A stretch of DNA of 64,000 nt from Candidatus Methanoperedens sp. (GCA_027460525.1 JAPZAS010000021.1:1-64000); one strand, 5' to 3'; counted from the stretch's first letter, positions 53,296-62,838 are shown. Made by a program: numbers and translations. Notes: generated by a model from the letters alone, not told the origin.

Positions 53296-56200
53296 ACCAC
53301 TACCTCCACCACGCCCGTCTCAATCGAAATACTCCTCACACCTTTATTAAAAGCATCGATTGCCTCTCCTATCTCCTTTGATGAGAAATGCTGGGCTTTT
53401 ATCGCTCCGGCAGGGCAGGCAGCTGCACATGAACCGCATCCTTTGCATGCGGCGGGATTGATGCGTGACTTCCTTGCCTTGTAGGTGACTTCTTCTGCTG
53501 TGACTGTTACTTCAGAAAGCAAAGGTGCATTGTACGGGCATACGGTGGCGCATGTCCCGCAGCCTATGCATCGTGCTTCATCCACTACCGATATTGCACC
53601 TTCGGTCTCGATGAATTTGCGGGACAATATGGTACATGCACGCGAAGCTGCTGCGCTTGCCTGCGATATGGCTTCCTCCATGAGCTTTGGCGCCTGCGCA
53701 CTTCCGCACAGGAACACCCCATCCGTGGCGAAATCCACAGGTCGAAGCTTGGGATGTGCCTCGAGGAAGAATTTGTTCCTGTCAAGCGGTATCTTGAAGA
53801 GCTGGTTTGTCTCTTCATTCTCTCCTGCCACCAATGGCGTGCTCAGCACGACAAGGTCTGAAGATATCTCGATATCCTCGTTGAGCATGGCATCATGGAC
53901 TGTAACTTTACCCTCCTGTACCGTGGGCGGTTTTTCGGCATCGTATCTGATGAATATTACTCCAAGTTCCCTTGCCTTCTCGTACAGTTTCTCAAGCACT
54001 CCATACGTCCTCATGTCGCGGTATAAAACAAAAACATTCGAGCTGTTATTTCCCTTCTTAATCCTTATGGCGTTCTTGACCGCATCCACACAGCATGTCC
54101 TCCCGCAGTATTCCCGCTCTTTATTCCTTGCCCCGACGCACTGTATCATCGTTATATTATTAGCGCTGATGCCACTGCCCAGCATTTTTTCAAGCTGAGC
54201 CTGCGTTATCACACCTGGGTCTTTTCCATAGTTGAATAGTCCTGAAGGTTCAAAGTTCCGTGCGCCCGTAGCCACCACCGCCGCGCCGAAATCCACAGGT
54301 ATCTCTTTTCCATTTGACTTGACAGCACCTTTAAAATTGCCGAGATAACCTTCCACTTTGATGAGTTTTGCCTCGTTTATGACTTTGATATTTTTATTTT
54401 CATGTACCCTGAGGATGAGGTCTTTCAATACATCCGAAGGCTTCTTTCCGTCGTATAATTCCGTCATTTCCCTGAGCATCCCTCCGAGTTCTTTTTCCTT
54501 CTCGACAAGGGTAACAGGATAACCGTTATTTGCAATATCAAGGGCAGCGGTCATTCCTGCCACGCCGCCGCCGAGTACCAGTGCCTTGTTGATCAGGGAT
54601 ACTTTTTGCTTGTATAGGGGCTGGAAAAGAGCCGATTTAGCCACAGCCATTTGCACGATTGCCTTGGCTTTTTCAGTGGCTTTCTCCTTTTCCTTCATAT
54701 GTACCCAGGAACAGTGCTCACGGATATTGGCAAGCTCGAAAAGATACGGGTTAAGCCCGGCTTCGCGGCAGGTATTCTGGAATAAAGGCTCATGGGTGCG
54801 CGGTGTACATGATGCAACCACCACTCGGTTCAGGTTATTCTTGGCAATGGCGGCTTTTATCGCCACCTGCGAGTCAGAGGAGCAGGCATACAGCATCTCC
54901 TGGGCATGTGCAACATTGGGCAGGGTCTTAGCATATTCAACCACCCCAGGAACATTGACCACGCTGCCTATGTTTATCCCGCAGTGGCACACAAACACGC
55001 CTATGCTTGGCTCCATGGAGATCGGCTTCTCCTCTGGGAACTTCCTCTCTTTTATCAATGTTCCCCTCTCCCCTGATAAGAGCGCAGCAGCCTTTGAAGC
55101 TGCAGCACTTGCCTGCGCCACGGTATCGGGTATGTCCTTTGGCCCCTGTGCCACGCCGCATACATAGATCCCGGCAACACTGGTCTCAACAGGGTTCTCG
55201 ATACATGTGGCGATATTTCCGAATTCATTGAGAGCAATGCCAGAAGATTCGGCTATCCTCCTTGTGGAATCCGAGGGGTCAAGTCCTATGGAAAGTATGA
55301 CCATGTCAAAGGCTTCTGTCCTGAGTTTTCCGGAATTGAAATCCTCGTATTTAAGTGCGAGAGCGTTCTTCGAGTCCACATTCACTTCGGGGGGGCGCGA
55401 GTTGATGTATTTGATGCCGTACTCCTTCTGTGCCCTGTTATAGAACTCCTCAAAATTCTTGCCGAATGCCCTTATATCAATGTGGAATATGGTAATATCA
55501 AGCTCGGAGTCGTGCTCTTTTGCAATCATTGATTCTTTGGTGGCATACATGCAGCACACTGAAGAGCAGTGTTTCCTGTTGATTCGCGGGTTGCGTGAAC
55601 CAACGCACTGGATAAAAGCTATTTTCTTTGGAACCTTGCCGTCTGACTGCCTTGTGACATGTCCCTGCGTCGGGCCGCTTGCGCTTAAGAGCCTCTCGAA
55701 CTGGAGCGATGTAATGACATCAGGGTGGTCGAACCTGTACTGCTTGAGAATGGATGGGTCAAAAGGTTTGAAGCCCGTGGCGAGGACCACAGAACCCACA
55801 TTCAGCTCGATCTCCTTGTCTTTCTGCTCATAATCCACGGCTTTGGGTCCGCATACTTTCTTACATACGCCGCACTTTCCTTTTGTGAGATATAAACAAT
55901 GAGCGGAATCTATCGTTGCGACACGAGGGATTGCCTGTGCAAATGGAATGTAGATGGATTTGCGTTTGCTCATGCCGGCATTGTATTCATCCGGAACTTT
56001 TGAGGGGCATTTTTCTGTACAGTTGCCGCAGCCCGTACATTTTGTATCATCCACGTAGCGTGCTTTTTTTACCACATTTACCTTGAAATCCCCGGCTTTC
56101 CCCGTTATGGATTTGACATCGCTGTAAGAGAGTAATTCAATATTCGGATGCCGTCCTGTTTCCACAAGTTTTGGCGACAGGATGCACATGGCGCAGTCGT

Positions 56201-56351
56201 TGGTGGGGAAGGTCTTGTCCAGCTGCGACATCACCCCGCCGATGCTCGGTCTTGATTCTATGAGATAAGTCTTGAATCCGCTGTCAGCAAGGTCAAGCGC
56301 AGCCTGTATTCCGGCTATCCCGCCTCCGACGACTGCGACCGAGCCAATCAT
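53292..56351 (-). CDS. hdrA: Double-length HdrA fusion
   Basis: 1,019 residues made of two HdrA units. Unit 1 (about 1-445) starts directly with the FAD motif VVGGGIAGIQAALDLAD, has the inserted ferredoxin CTGCGNCTEKCP (105-116) and a second Cys group at 152-167, but lacks both the N-terminal domain and the C-terminal ferredoxin. Unit 2 (about 449-1,019) has the N-terminal GVFVCHCGINIGSV, its own FAD motif GGGVAGMTAALDIAN (594-), and the C-terminal CIGCGTCATVCP and CKGCGSCAAACP, but lacks the inserted ferredoxin. The two halves are thus complementary in clusters. Each has a FAD site, so two flavins per chain are expected. It overlaps hdrB and mvhD by four bases. Confidence 0.93.
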   Translation of the reverse strand: MIGSVAVVGGGIAGIQAALDLADSGFKTYLIESRPSIGGVMSQLDKTFPTNDCAMCILSPKLVETGRHPNIELLSYSDVKSITGKAGDFKVNVVKKARYVDDTKCTGCGNCTEKCPSKVPDEYNAGMSKRKSIYIPFAQAIPRVATIDSAHCLYLTKGKCGVCKKVCGPKAVDYEQKDKEIELNVGSVVLATGFKPFDPSILKQYRFDHPDVITSLQFERLLSASGPTQGHVTRQSDGKVPKKIAFIQCVGSRNPRINRKHCSSVCCMYATKESMIAKEHDSELDITIFHIDIRAFGKNFEEFYNRAQKEYGIKYINSRPPEVNVDSKNALALKYEDFNSGKLRTEAFDMVILSIGLDPSDSTRRIAESSGIALNEFGNIATCIENPVETSVAGIYVCGVAQGPKDIPDTVAQASAAASKAAALLSGERGTLIKERKFPEEKPISMEPSIGVFVCHCGINIGSVVNVPGVVEYAKTLPNVAHAQEMLYACSSDSQVAIKAAIAKNNLNRVVVASCTPRTHEPLFQNTCREAGLNPYLFELANIREHCSWVHMKEKEKATEKAKAIVQMAVAKSALFQPLYKQKVSLINKALVLGGGVAGMTAALDIANNGYPVTLVEKEKELGGMLREMTELYDGKKPSDVLKDLILRVHENKNIKVINEAKLIKVEGYLGNFKGAVKSNGKEIPVDFGAAVVATGARNFEPSGLFNYGKDPGVITQAQLEKMLGSGISANNITMIQCVGARNKEREYCGRTCCVDAVKNAIRIKKGNNSSNVFVLYRDMRTYGVLEKLYEKARELGVIFIRYDAEKPPTVQEGKVTVHDAMLNEDIEISSDLVVLSTPLVAGENEETNQLFKIPLDRNKFFLEAHPKLRPVDFATDGVFLCGSAQAPKLMEEAISQASAAASRACTILSRKFIETEGAISVVDEARCIGCGTCATVCPYNAPLLSEVTVTAEEVTYKARKSRINPAACKGCGSCAAACPAGAIKAQHFSSKEIGEAIDAFNKGVRSISIETGVVEVVV

Positions 56352-57286
56352 TTTGCCACCTCTTTTTCTGTTTCTTCTTCTACCTTATTTTCAACTTTAA
56401 TTTCCACTTTTTTCTCTTCCGGTTTTGTTTTGCCGATTAATTCTATAAGCTCTGCAGGAGAAACCATGTTCTTATCAAGCTCAAGCTCCTTCTCGCTCAA
56501 ACCCATGGCAAGGCCGATAAGCTGGGTAAAATAAAGTACAGGTAAATCGATTTTGGTATTGACCGCCTTCTCAATCATCGACTGCTGTCCGTCAAGCAGC
56601 ATATGGCACATGGGACATGCAACCACGATGACGTCTGCCCCAACCGCTTTTGCTTCATCGAACAGCTTCTTTGTGAGTAAAAATGCATAGTCCTGTTTGC
56701 TCATCAGGAGATTTCCCCCGCAGCATTTTGTCTTCTGGGTAAAAGGCAGGCATTCTGCGCCTGTGGCTTTTATGAGGTTATCAAGAGATGTGGGATTTTC
56801 GGGATTATCGAATTTACTCACTTCGGAAGGACGGACAAGGAGACATCCGTAATAAGGAACGGCTTTAATACCCTTCAATGGTTTTATGAATTTCTTCGCC
56901 AGAGCATCTGTTCCCACATTATTTACCATGACATCCAGAAGATGCTTGATTTTAACACCATTGTATTTTTGTCCAAGCGCCTTTTCAATCCTTGCCCTGA
57001 AAGCCTGGTCGGTTTTCATGGCTTTATCGGCTCTTGAAAGATTATGCGAGCAGATACTGCATGGTATCACAAGGTCAAGCCCGGTTTCCTGCGCAAGCAT
57101 GTTATTCCTTGCAGATAAGCCCATGGATAATTCCTTATCGAAGATTGCTTCGAGTGCACCGCAGCAGTTCCAGTCTGGAATCTCTGTAAGTTCGATGCCT
57201 GAAGCTTTGCATACCGCTTTTGTGGAGGCGTCGTATTCGCGAGCAGTTCCGTGGAGGGTACAGCCGGGGTAATAAGCGAGTTTCAT
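56348..57286 (-). CDS. hdrB: Heterodisulfide reductase subunit B
   Basis: 312 residues with two CCG domains: WNCCGALEA with the downstream CSICSHN, and KTKCCGGNLL with CPMCHMLL. These bind the non-cubane 4Fe-4S clusters that reduce the CoM-S-S-CoB disulfide. The C-terminal 35 residues are an added Lys/Glu/Val-rich tail (KKVEIKVENKVEEETEKE) like the linker in the gene at 47.4 kb. It overlaps hdrC and hdrA by four bases. Confidence 0.94.
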   Translation of the reverse strand: MKLAYYPGCTLHGTAREYDASTKAVCKASGIELTEIPDWNCCGALEAIFDKELSMGLSARNNMLAQETGLDLVIPCSICSHNLSRADKAMKTDQAFRARIEKALGQKYNGVKIKHLLDVMVNNVGTDALAKKFIKPLKGIKAVPYYGCLLVRPSEVSKFDNPENPTSLDNLIKATGAECLPFTQKTKCCGGNLLMSKQDYAFLLTKKLFDEAKAVGADVIVVACPMCHMLLDGQQSMIEKAVNTKIDLPVLYFTQLIGLAMGLSEKELELDKNMVSPAELIELIGKTKPEEKKVEIKVENKVEEETEKEVAK

Positions 57287-57849
57287 TTTTCCACCTCTTC
57301 GAAGATGCTCTTTATCTGATCGGTGCCTTTGATTTTATGGGGCAGGATGCTGAGTTTTCCTTTCTTGAATAATTCAAGCCCCATCGGTGCGTAATCAAGT
57401 GCTCCTTTCAGACCTTTTGTCTTTAGCATGAAGCTTCCGCTCACGCCGGCTTCATACCACCTGCCGTTCTTCTTTACCGAATCAATGAAAAGGTTATCAA
57501 AAAGAGGCTTTGGATTGTTAAGCTTGAGCTTCCCGGCTTTTGCCTCGCGCTGTGCTATTGCGCGGATAGCTCCCATGACTTCAGTGATTTTCACATCCTG
57601 CGGGCATCGCTCATAACATATATAGCAGGAAGCGCACAGCCAGAGAGAGTCGTCTGTCAGCACTTCATTGCGCATTCCAAGCAGGGCTTTTCTGATGATC
57701 TTTCGAGGGTTATATACGCTGTCTATCTCGGTGACAGGGCATCCTACGGTGCATCCCGTGCAGTTAAAACAGCGCTTGATGTTTTCGCCGCCCGGCTCGT
57801 TTGCGATCTCGTATTTGAAATTAGGGTCAAGCTCGCTTGTTTTGATCAT
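57283..57849 (-). CDS. hdrC: Heterodisulfide reductase subunit C
   Basis: 188 residues with two ferredoxin motifs, CFNCTGCTVGCPV and CASCYICYERCPQDV, of the HdrC type. It carries electrons from HdrA to HdrB. The family context AKRK-like helices VMGAIRAIAQREAKAGKL follow. It overlaps the neighbours by four bases. Confidence 0.94.
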   Translation of the reverse strand: MIKTSELDPNFKYEIANEPGGENIKRCFNCTGCTVGCPVTEIDSVYNPRKIIRKALLGMRNEVLTDDSLWLCASCYICYERCPQDVKITEVMGAIRAIAQREAKAGKLKLNNPKPLFDNLFIDSVKKNGRWYEAGVSGSFMLKTKGLKGALDYAPMGLELFKKGKLSILPHKIKGTDQIKSIFEEVEK

Positions 57850-58883
57850 TTGCCCGCCTCCATTTGCCGCGCAAGGAATACGCTGAGGTCAACCACATCA
57901 AAATCATACTTCTTTACTGCATCTTTTTCATTCTTCAGGCAGTTAAAATGCGCAAGGCATTTTGGGCAGGTGGTTATCAATGTTTTAGCACCTGTCGCCT
58001 GGGCTTCATCCATCCTGGCTATACGCAGGGCTTTTGTCTGCTCATTGCAGTTCATGAAACTGCTTACCCCGCAGCACAGGGCTTTTTCTCTCGAGTGTTC
58101 CATCTCCCTAAGGCCGGCGCCGTTGGAGGTGAGAGCCTTCCGCGGAGCGTCGTATATCCCCATGTGCCTTCCAAGCCTGCAGGGATCATGATATGTAACC
58201 TCTGCGTTTACCTTCAATCCGAGTTTGTCCAGGAGTTCTGAGATGTGGAGCACCTTGATCCCGAGATCGTAATCCTTTGAAAAGGTACGGTAACATTCTG
58301 CGCAACTGGTAACAAGGGTTTCGATGCCGCTGTTTTTTATGTAATTAGTATTGTAATTTTTAAGTTTTTCAAAAACATCCTTTTTACCCTGCCAGAGCAC
58401 ATCATGACCGCAGCATTTCATTTGCATAATCTGGGGTTTTATGCCGATTCTGTCAAGAAGCTTGAGGGATGATGTGGTGATTTCCCCGAAATCGGTTTTG
58501 ACATCGTGCAAGAATAAACCCAGCGAGTCCACGCATCCCGGGAAATAGCCGTACTTCGAATCAGCTGATTTCTCGATAATGTTTCCATCAAGCCTTGAAC
58601 TCAATTCCGCAAGTTCCGTGAAAACGCCAAGATGTGCAATCTCAAGCGGCTGTTTTCCAGTCCTCTCTTCTTTTATAAAACTTAAGAAATCCACCTGCTG
58701 GGGACACTCCTGGGGACATAAGCCGCATGTAAGGCATGTCCAGATGTCTTTTGTATCAAGCCCGTACACATTGGAATTATAAATAGAACTGCGCGGGGAT
58801 GTTTTTGAGACTCGGCGCATCGGGCAAATAGATGTGCATTTACCGCACTGATAACAGGTTTGTACGTTACTCGTTGTACCCAT
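57846..58883 (-). CDS. HdrD-like protein (HdrC-HdrB fusion)
   Basis: 345 residues. An N-terminal double ferredoxin (CYQCGKCTSICPM, CLTCGLCPQECPQQ) is fused to two CCG domains (MKCCGHDVLWQG with CAECYRTF, and ALCCGVSSFMNCNEQ with CPKCLAHF). This is the HdrD/GlpC-like layout, without a haem partner nearby. First gene of the ten-gene operon. It may act as a second disulfide-reducing site or as electron carrier next to HdrBC. The 125-base gap upstream (58884-59008) shows only a purine-rich caaggaaaa before the ATG. Confidence 0.9.
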   Translation of the reverse strand: MGTTSNVQTCYQCGKCTSICPMRRVSKTSPRSSIYNSNVYGLDTKDIWTCLTCGLCPQECPQQVDFLSFIKEERTGKQPLEIAHLGVFTELAELSSRLDGNIIEKSADSKYGYFPGCVDSLGLFLHDVKTDFGEITTSSLKLLDRIGIKPQIMQMKCCGHDVLWQGKKDVFEKLKNYNTNYIKNSGIETLVTSCAECYRTFSKDYDLGIKVLHISELLDKLGLKVNAEVTYHDPCRLGRHMGIYDAPRKALTSNGAGLREMEHSREKALCCGVSSFMNCNEQTKALRIARMDEAQATGAKTLITTCPKCLAHFNCLKNEKDAVKKYDFDVVDLSVFLARQMEAGK

Positions 58884-59008
58884 CAGATTTTCCTTGATAT
58901 GTAACCTTTTTATTATTTAGAAGGTGTAATCTGCTTTAAAGATTTCTATTATGATGCCGCAGCATCATGATTAATAATGTTGTTTATCGTTCTCCTGTGA
59001 TTGAGCTA

Positions 59009-59521
59009 TTATTTTTCTTCCTCTTTCCCGATTACGCAGATGTTGCCTTCAGCTTTTGCATCCGGGTCTGTTAAGCCAAGCATCCTTTCATCATCAAGAT
59101 TGATTCTTTCATCTGTCCTGCTCCTGAACCCGTACTTGCCGTAATCGGTAAGGGTGGGTCTTCTCTTTATGAAGTGCCCGCGCTTGAACTCGAAGGGGAA
59201 GGGAAGCCCCTGCTCACATGCTTTTCTGACCTTCTCGGCAGCACTTTCATCCTCGACTTCTACCAGTATCTCTCCGACGATAATATGCAGCTCGAGTGCA
59301 CAATCCCCGACATTAATAACTTTCCTGTCAGGATGGTTGACATCAGCGCCAGTGCCGGGTCCGCATGTGACCTTTCTGGGCAGGTTTTTCCCGTTGATGA
59401 GCATTCTTATTACCCCATCGACCTTGTCTATCTCGTTCAAAACTCTTTCAGCCGTAGCCGCCTGCAGTAGCCGCTGCGGAAATACTCTTATCTGGATGGG
59501 GGTTGGGGCTGTTTTTACCAT
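59009..59521 (-). CDS. mcrD: Methyl-coenzyme M reductase operon protein D
   Basis: 170 residues from ATG 59521; a TTG at 59542 directly after the upstream stop would add seven. PIQIRVFPQRLLQAATAERVLNEI and CGPGTGADVNHPDRKVINVGDCALELHIIVGEILVEV, then FPFEFKRGHFIKRRPTLTDYGKYG, are typical of McrD. The protein binds Mcr and takes part in its assembly or activation. Here it is not with mcrBGA. Its presence shows that the genome encodes methyl-coenzyme M reductase, as expected for a methanogen or methanotroph. Confidence 0.93.
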   Translation of the reverse strand: MVKTAPTPIQIRVFPQRLLQAATAERVLNEIDKVDGVIRMLINGKNLPRKVTCGPGTGADVNHPDRKVINVGDCALELHIIVGEILVEVEDESAAEKVRKACEQGLPFPFEFKRGHFIKRRPTLTDYGKYGFRSRTDERINLDDERMLGLTDPDAKAEGNICVIGKEEEK

Positions 59522-59542
59522 AAAATTTCCTGTTTTATTCAA

Positions 59543-59701
59543 TTATCTGGCTACTGCTCCACGGTCACCTATCGCTATTATGAGGTTGTTAACTTCCTCG
59601 CTTGTGGGTTCCCTGTTGTTCTCCATCTCGAATATGTCTATTATTGCACTATACGTACAGTGCAATCTGTCGTTTGTTCTCCTTCGTGCGTGCCTTGTCA
59701 T
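59543..59701 (-). CDS. Small ORF upstream of mcrD
   Basis: 52 residues from ATG 59701 to TAA 59543: MTRHARRRTNDRLHCTYSAI, then EMENNREPTSEEVNNLIIAI and GDRGAVAR. It has a basic N-terminus and an acidic helix (EEVNNLI), with no homologue I recognise. Its stop is immediately followed by the mcrD start region, so the two would be translated together. Codon use looks normal. Confidence 0.5.
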   Translation of the reverse strand: MTRHARRRTNDRLHCTYSAIIDIFEMENNREPTSEEVNNLIIAIGDRGAVAR

Positions 59702-59894
59702 ATTTTACAATTGATGTAAACGACTGGAAACGTATTAAATGTTTTGGTTCGTCAAGATACGAATAAAATAAATTATTATAGAAACACCTGTCAACTTTTC
59801 GGATGAGCTTTCAGTCTTTCTTTTTGACAAGGAAATAGTAAATCAGCGACCCGATAAATCCAGCAATTTTTGACCTTTGACCAAAAAAATGGAT

Positions 59895-60701
59895 TTAGCG
59901 TACAGCTAAGTCAATGGAAAAGTTATTCAGGGGTGCTACATCCTTTTCCCACGACCGACGATAGACTAATTTAAGAGTTGTTTGCCCTGTGTTTATAACT
60001 TCAAATTGAAAGGTCTGCATTACAGGAGCACCTACCATAGGATGTTCGCTGGTGAAGTTGGAAATTTGCTGGTATTCTGCTTCTCCAATTTGGTGTATTA
60101 TATTCTTGTTGAGTTCTACCACTTCCCATGAATAACCTGTACTTGGATTTGCCTCAAGAGTTACGTTTAAGGTTTGCCCTTTAGTAAGTTCCATTTGCCG
60201 TCCATTGTAATCTATATTTAAATTAATTTTATCGGCTACATGGATGGGTGCAGGGGTTGTAGACGGCGTTGAAGTGGTTTTTAACAGCCCGTTTTCCATC
60301 CAATCGTACTGGATCGTTACGTTTACTTCTGTTTTCGGTACTGTCCTCTCTCTTAAATATTCTGAATCAAATTCCATAAATAGCCCTTTGTTCGGGAGCA
60401 GGTCTCCTCCCACCGGGACAGTTTTCCTGACAACTTTGTTATGTGCTGCGTCTGTAAATATTACTGTGGCAGTCAAATTTTTGGCAACTAAGTCCCCCTC
60501 ATTCCAGAATGTTCCGTGCACTTTCACACTTTCCATTTCCGTATTATTTTCTGCCGCTCCCTGCGAAATACTGGTTTCGCTAACAATTATTACTCCTGCA
60601 GTTCTTTGCAGGGGGGCAAACCAGGCAAGTACAATTATTGCGCAAACTGCCAGAATTGCAAGCACAATGTAAATCAAATTCTTTCTTGCTATTTTTTTCA
60701 T
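59895..60701 (-). CDS. Membrane-anchored protein with chagasin-type (I42) protease-inhibitor domain
   Basis: 268 residues. A basic start and a hydrophobic segment at 9-31 anchor it outside the membrane. The middle (about 55-150) is an Ig-like domain of the FxLYD type (VHGTFWNEGDLVAKNLTATVIF). The C-terminal domain carries the chagasin motifs NPSTGYSWEV and YRRSWEKD, which in that family inhibit papain-like proteases. The usual third loop is less clear (HPMVGAPVMQTFQF). It precedes two other exported-protein genes on the same strand. The 193-base gap before it (59702-59894) holds nothing else. Confidence 0.72.
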   Translation of the reverse strand: MKKIARKNLIYIVLAILAVCAIIVLAWFAPLQRTAGVIIVSETSISQGAAENNTEMESVKVHGTFWNEGDLVAKNLTATVIFTDAAHNKVVRKTVPVGGDLLPNKGLFMEFDSEYLRERTVPKTEVNVTIQYDWMENGLLKTTSTPSTTPAPIHVADKINLNIDYNGRQMELTKGQTLNVTLEANPSTGYSWEVVELNKNIIHQIGEAEYQQISNFTSEHPMVGAPVMQTFQFEVINTGQTTLKLVYRRSWEKDVAPLNNFSIDLAVR

Positions 60702-60729
60702 AGTTTATCCATTATTTTTTTCTGCACTC

Positions 60730-61329
60730 TCATTTTATTCCTCCTGGTTTATCACCCTGCTGTGCACCTGCTTTCCAAACCTGCACCACCTTCTGCTCAT
60801 CAGGATCGATCAGTGCAGAAACCCCTCCCCATGTCACGCTCAGAAGCGTTTTGGGTGCATAGAATTTTTCGGATGTCTTTGGTAAGATTCGCCTTACGGT
60901 TGGAGTACCTGTAGCAGCCGAAGCTGCAACTTCCTGGTTTCCAAGAGCAATGCCGATTACTTCGTTCCTGTATTGGAAAGGTATTGCCTCAAGGAGATAG
61001 CCGGTCAGGAGTAATTCCTTGCCATCGTACACGAAATCATAGATATCCGGTTTATCTGCGTCTTTTGCAGTAGCCATTACTTTCAGGCGCAATCCTTCGC
61101 TCGCGGTACTGGCGCTTATATTTACCGTTTCATATTCCGTTCTATACGGGGTTATTTCTGCCCACAGCAGTTCTTCTATCTTTGCAGCCTCGCCTGGCTT
61201 ATCCTGCCATTGCACCTGATGCACCCATGAAGGTTTTACATCCTGTTGTTTCTGGCTTAAACTGAGCCCAATGCCAAGGGTTAACATTATAACAATAAGT
61301 CCAATTAGGAGTTTTGTCTTTGTAACCAT
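60730..61329 (-). CDS. Exported protein of unknown function
   Basis: 199 residues with an N-terminal signal or anchor (LLIGLIVIMLTLGIGLSL, 7-24). The mature part has alternating beta-type sequence (YDFVYDGKELLLTGYLLEAIPF, SVTWGGVSALIDPDEQKVV) without cysteines. It is 28 bases upstream of the chagasin-domain gene and probably in the same transcript. The family is not recognised. The 207-base gap upstream (61330-61536) holds no gene. Confidence 0.6.
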   Translation of the reverse strand: MVTKTKLLIGLIVIMLTLGIGLSLSQKQQDVKPSWVHQVQWQDKPGEAAKIEELLWAEITPYRTEYETVNISASTASEGLRLKVMATAKDADKPDIYDFVYDGKELLLTGYLLEAIPFQYRNEVIGIALGNQEVAASAATGTPTVRRILPKTSEKFYAPKTLLSVTWGGVSALIDPDEQKVVQVWKAGAQQGDKPGGIK

Positions 61330-61536
61330 GATTCCATCGCCCTTTTTATTATCTTTCCAATCCTGAACTGCCGTGACCTGAGAAACCTGTTATTCATGCT
61401 ATCGCTCAATCCCCTCTTTTTCCTAAATCTATTTTAAGACAAGCGTGATAATAGCGAGTAGCAGCGGAATTGGCTCATGATTTTTACTCATGCTCTCACC
61501 GCCATTGCAGATAAGTAGGAATAAAAAAGGAGGGGT

Positions 61537-62811
61537 TTACCCTCCAATTGTTATGGAGTAATCAAACCCCTGCGTATTCCGGGGCAGCACCGAAAGCTTC
61601 CATTCGCCAGGTGAGCCGTCCGTTCTATATGTTACTATACGCTGGACTCCCATCTCCTGGTATATGGACGCACTGTCAATCTCCCACGGCGGTCTGTCGC
61701 CTCCCATGTTCACGTTCCCTTTTATTACGGTCTTGGTAACATTTAGCGAAGCCTTTCCTCCCGGGCCTTCAAGGCCTGTCTCAAATGAGGGTTCAGGGGC
61801 ATTTGTTCCCTGGCCATTTGTCATGGGATAGCCGTAGTAGTTGTTTGAGCTGACCTCCACGGTGATGGTAGCTGCCTCAGTCAGGTTGAAGCTCCTGACA
61901 AAAGCTTCTGTTGGCTGCGTCCAGATATTGAAGTTAAGTTGTACCCTTCCTTCCCAATCATTGACCGACGGGTCGTCTATTCCCAGATCTATATAGCCGT
62001 TGTAATAACCCTTGGCATCGGCAGGCACCTTGACGTGGATTTTTACTGCATCGGTAGCGCCTGCTGGAATATTCTGGGGTGCTGTTATGGTTATCGAATC
62101 CTCGGTCAGGGCAGGTGCTGTCATGCCGTAGGGACCGCCGTAGGGCATATTATCACTGCCCAATTTTGGATTGATTCCTATCGCCTGGTCACCTGTATTT
62201 TTCAGCTTTATCTCGTAATTATATTCTTTCCCTGCCTCAAGCTGGTCGCTTATATAAGGCATCATTATCTGGAGCTTGGGCGGTGTCCAGACATCGATTG
62301 AAAGCTGGAAGGCATGGATATAATTGGGGATTGGCTGCGGATAAGGTACGGGCATTACCTCGTCAGTAAAAGCGACCTGGAGACTTGAACTTCCTATGGA
62401 TGCATCCTTTGGCACTGAAGCCTTTATTGTGAATTTCTGGCTGCCTCCTGCAGGTATCTCTGCGCTGCCCGGTGTAGCTGTTATCCAGCCTGTATCCACT
62501 ACATACCCGCCGTACGGTAATATCACGGTATTGGGCTTAACACTGACTGCCTTTTTCTCTTTGTTTCTGATTGTTACCGTTATTTCTTTGCTCTCGCCAG
62601 GCTGCAATCTGAAATTGCCGTATTGCGGCGAGATATCAATCTTTGTGAAGTTTCCTGTCTGCTCTGCCACCGAAGGCGTTCCAGTAGCTGGAGCGCTTAC
62701 CTCCTGCACGGCTGCATCTTGAGCCTGAACGGGTATTATGTTGCCTGCTTCTATACCTGCAAACATACCCAGGACAAGAATTACAGCCACTATAGTTGCA
62801 TATTTATTCAT
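61537..62811 (-). CDS. Large exported protein with NEW3-like beta-sandwich domains
   Basis: 424 residues from ATG 62811, which has GGAGG seven bases upstream. A signal peptide (VAVILVLGMFAGIEAG) is followed by two or three Ig-like repeats of the NEW3/alpha-galactosidase-associated type: FRLQPGESKEITVTIRNKEKK, IPAGGSQKFTIKASVP, LEAGKEYNYEIKLKNTGDQAIG. The C-terminus (PGEWKLSVLPRNTQGFDYSI) is another beta domain. It is likely a cell-surface protein. Its promoter contains a 16-base palindrome, and a regulator gene lies divergently next to it. Confidence 0.68.
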   Translation of the reverse strand: MNKYATIVAVILVLGMFAGIEAGNIIPVQAQDAAVQEVSAPATGTPSVAEQTGNFTKIDISPQYGNFRLQPGESKEITVTIRNKEKKAVSVKPNTVILPYGGYVVDTGWITATPGSAEIPAGGSQKFTIKASVPKDASIGSSSLQVAFTDEVMPVPYPQPIPNYIHAFQLSIDVWTPPKLQIMMPYISDQLEAGKEYNYEIKLKNTGDQAIGINPKLGSDNMPYGGPYGMTAPALTEDSITITAPQNIPAGATDAVKIHVKVPADAKGYYNGYIDLGIDDPSVNDWEGRVQLNFNIWTQPTEAFVRSFNLTEAATITVEVSSNNYYGYPMTNGQGTNAPEPSFETGLEGPGGKASLNVTKTVIKGNVNMGGDRPPWEIDSASIYQEMGVQRIVTYRTDGSPGEWKLSVLPRNTQGFDYSITIGG

Positions 62812-62838
62812 ACTATTCCTCCTATACAGATTCAAATA

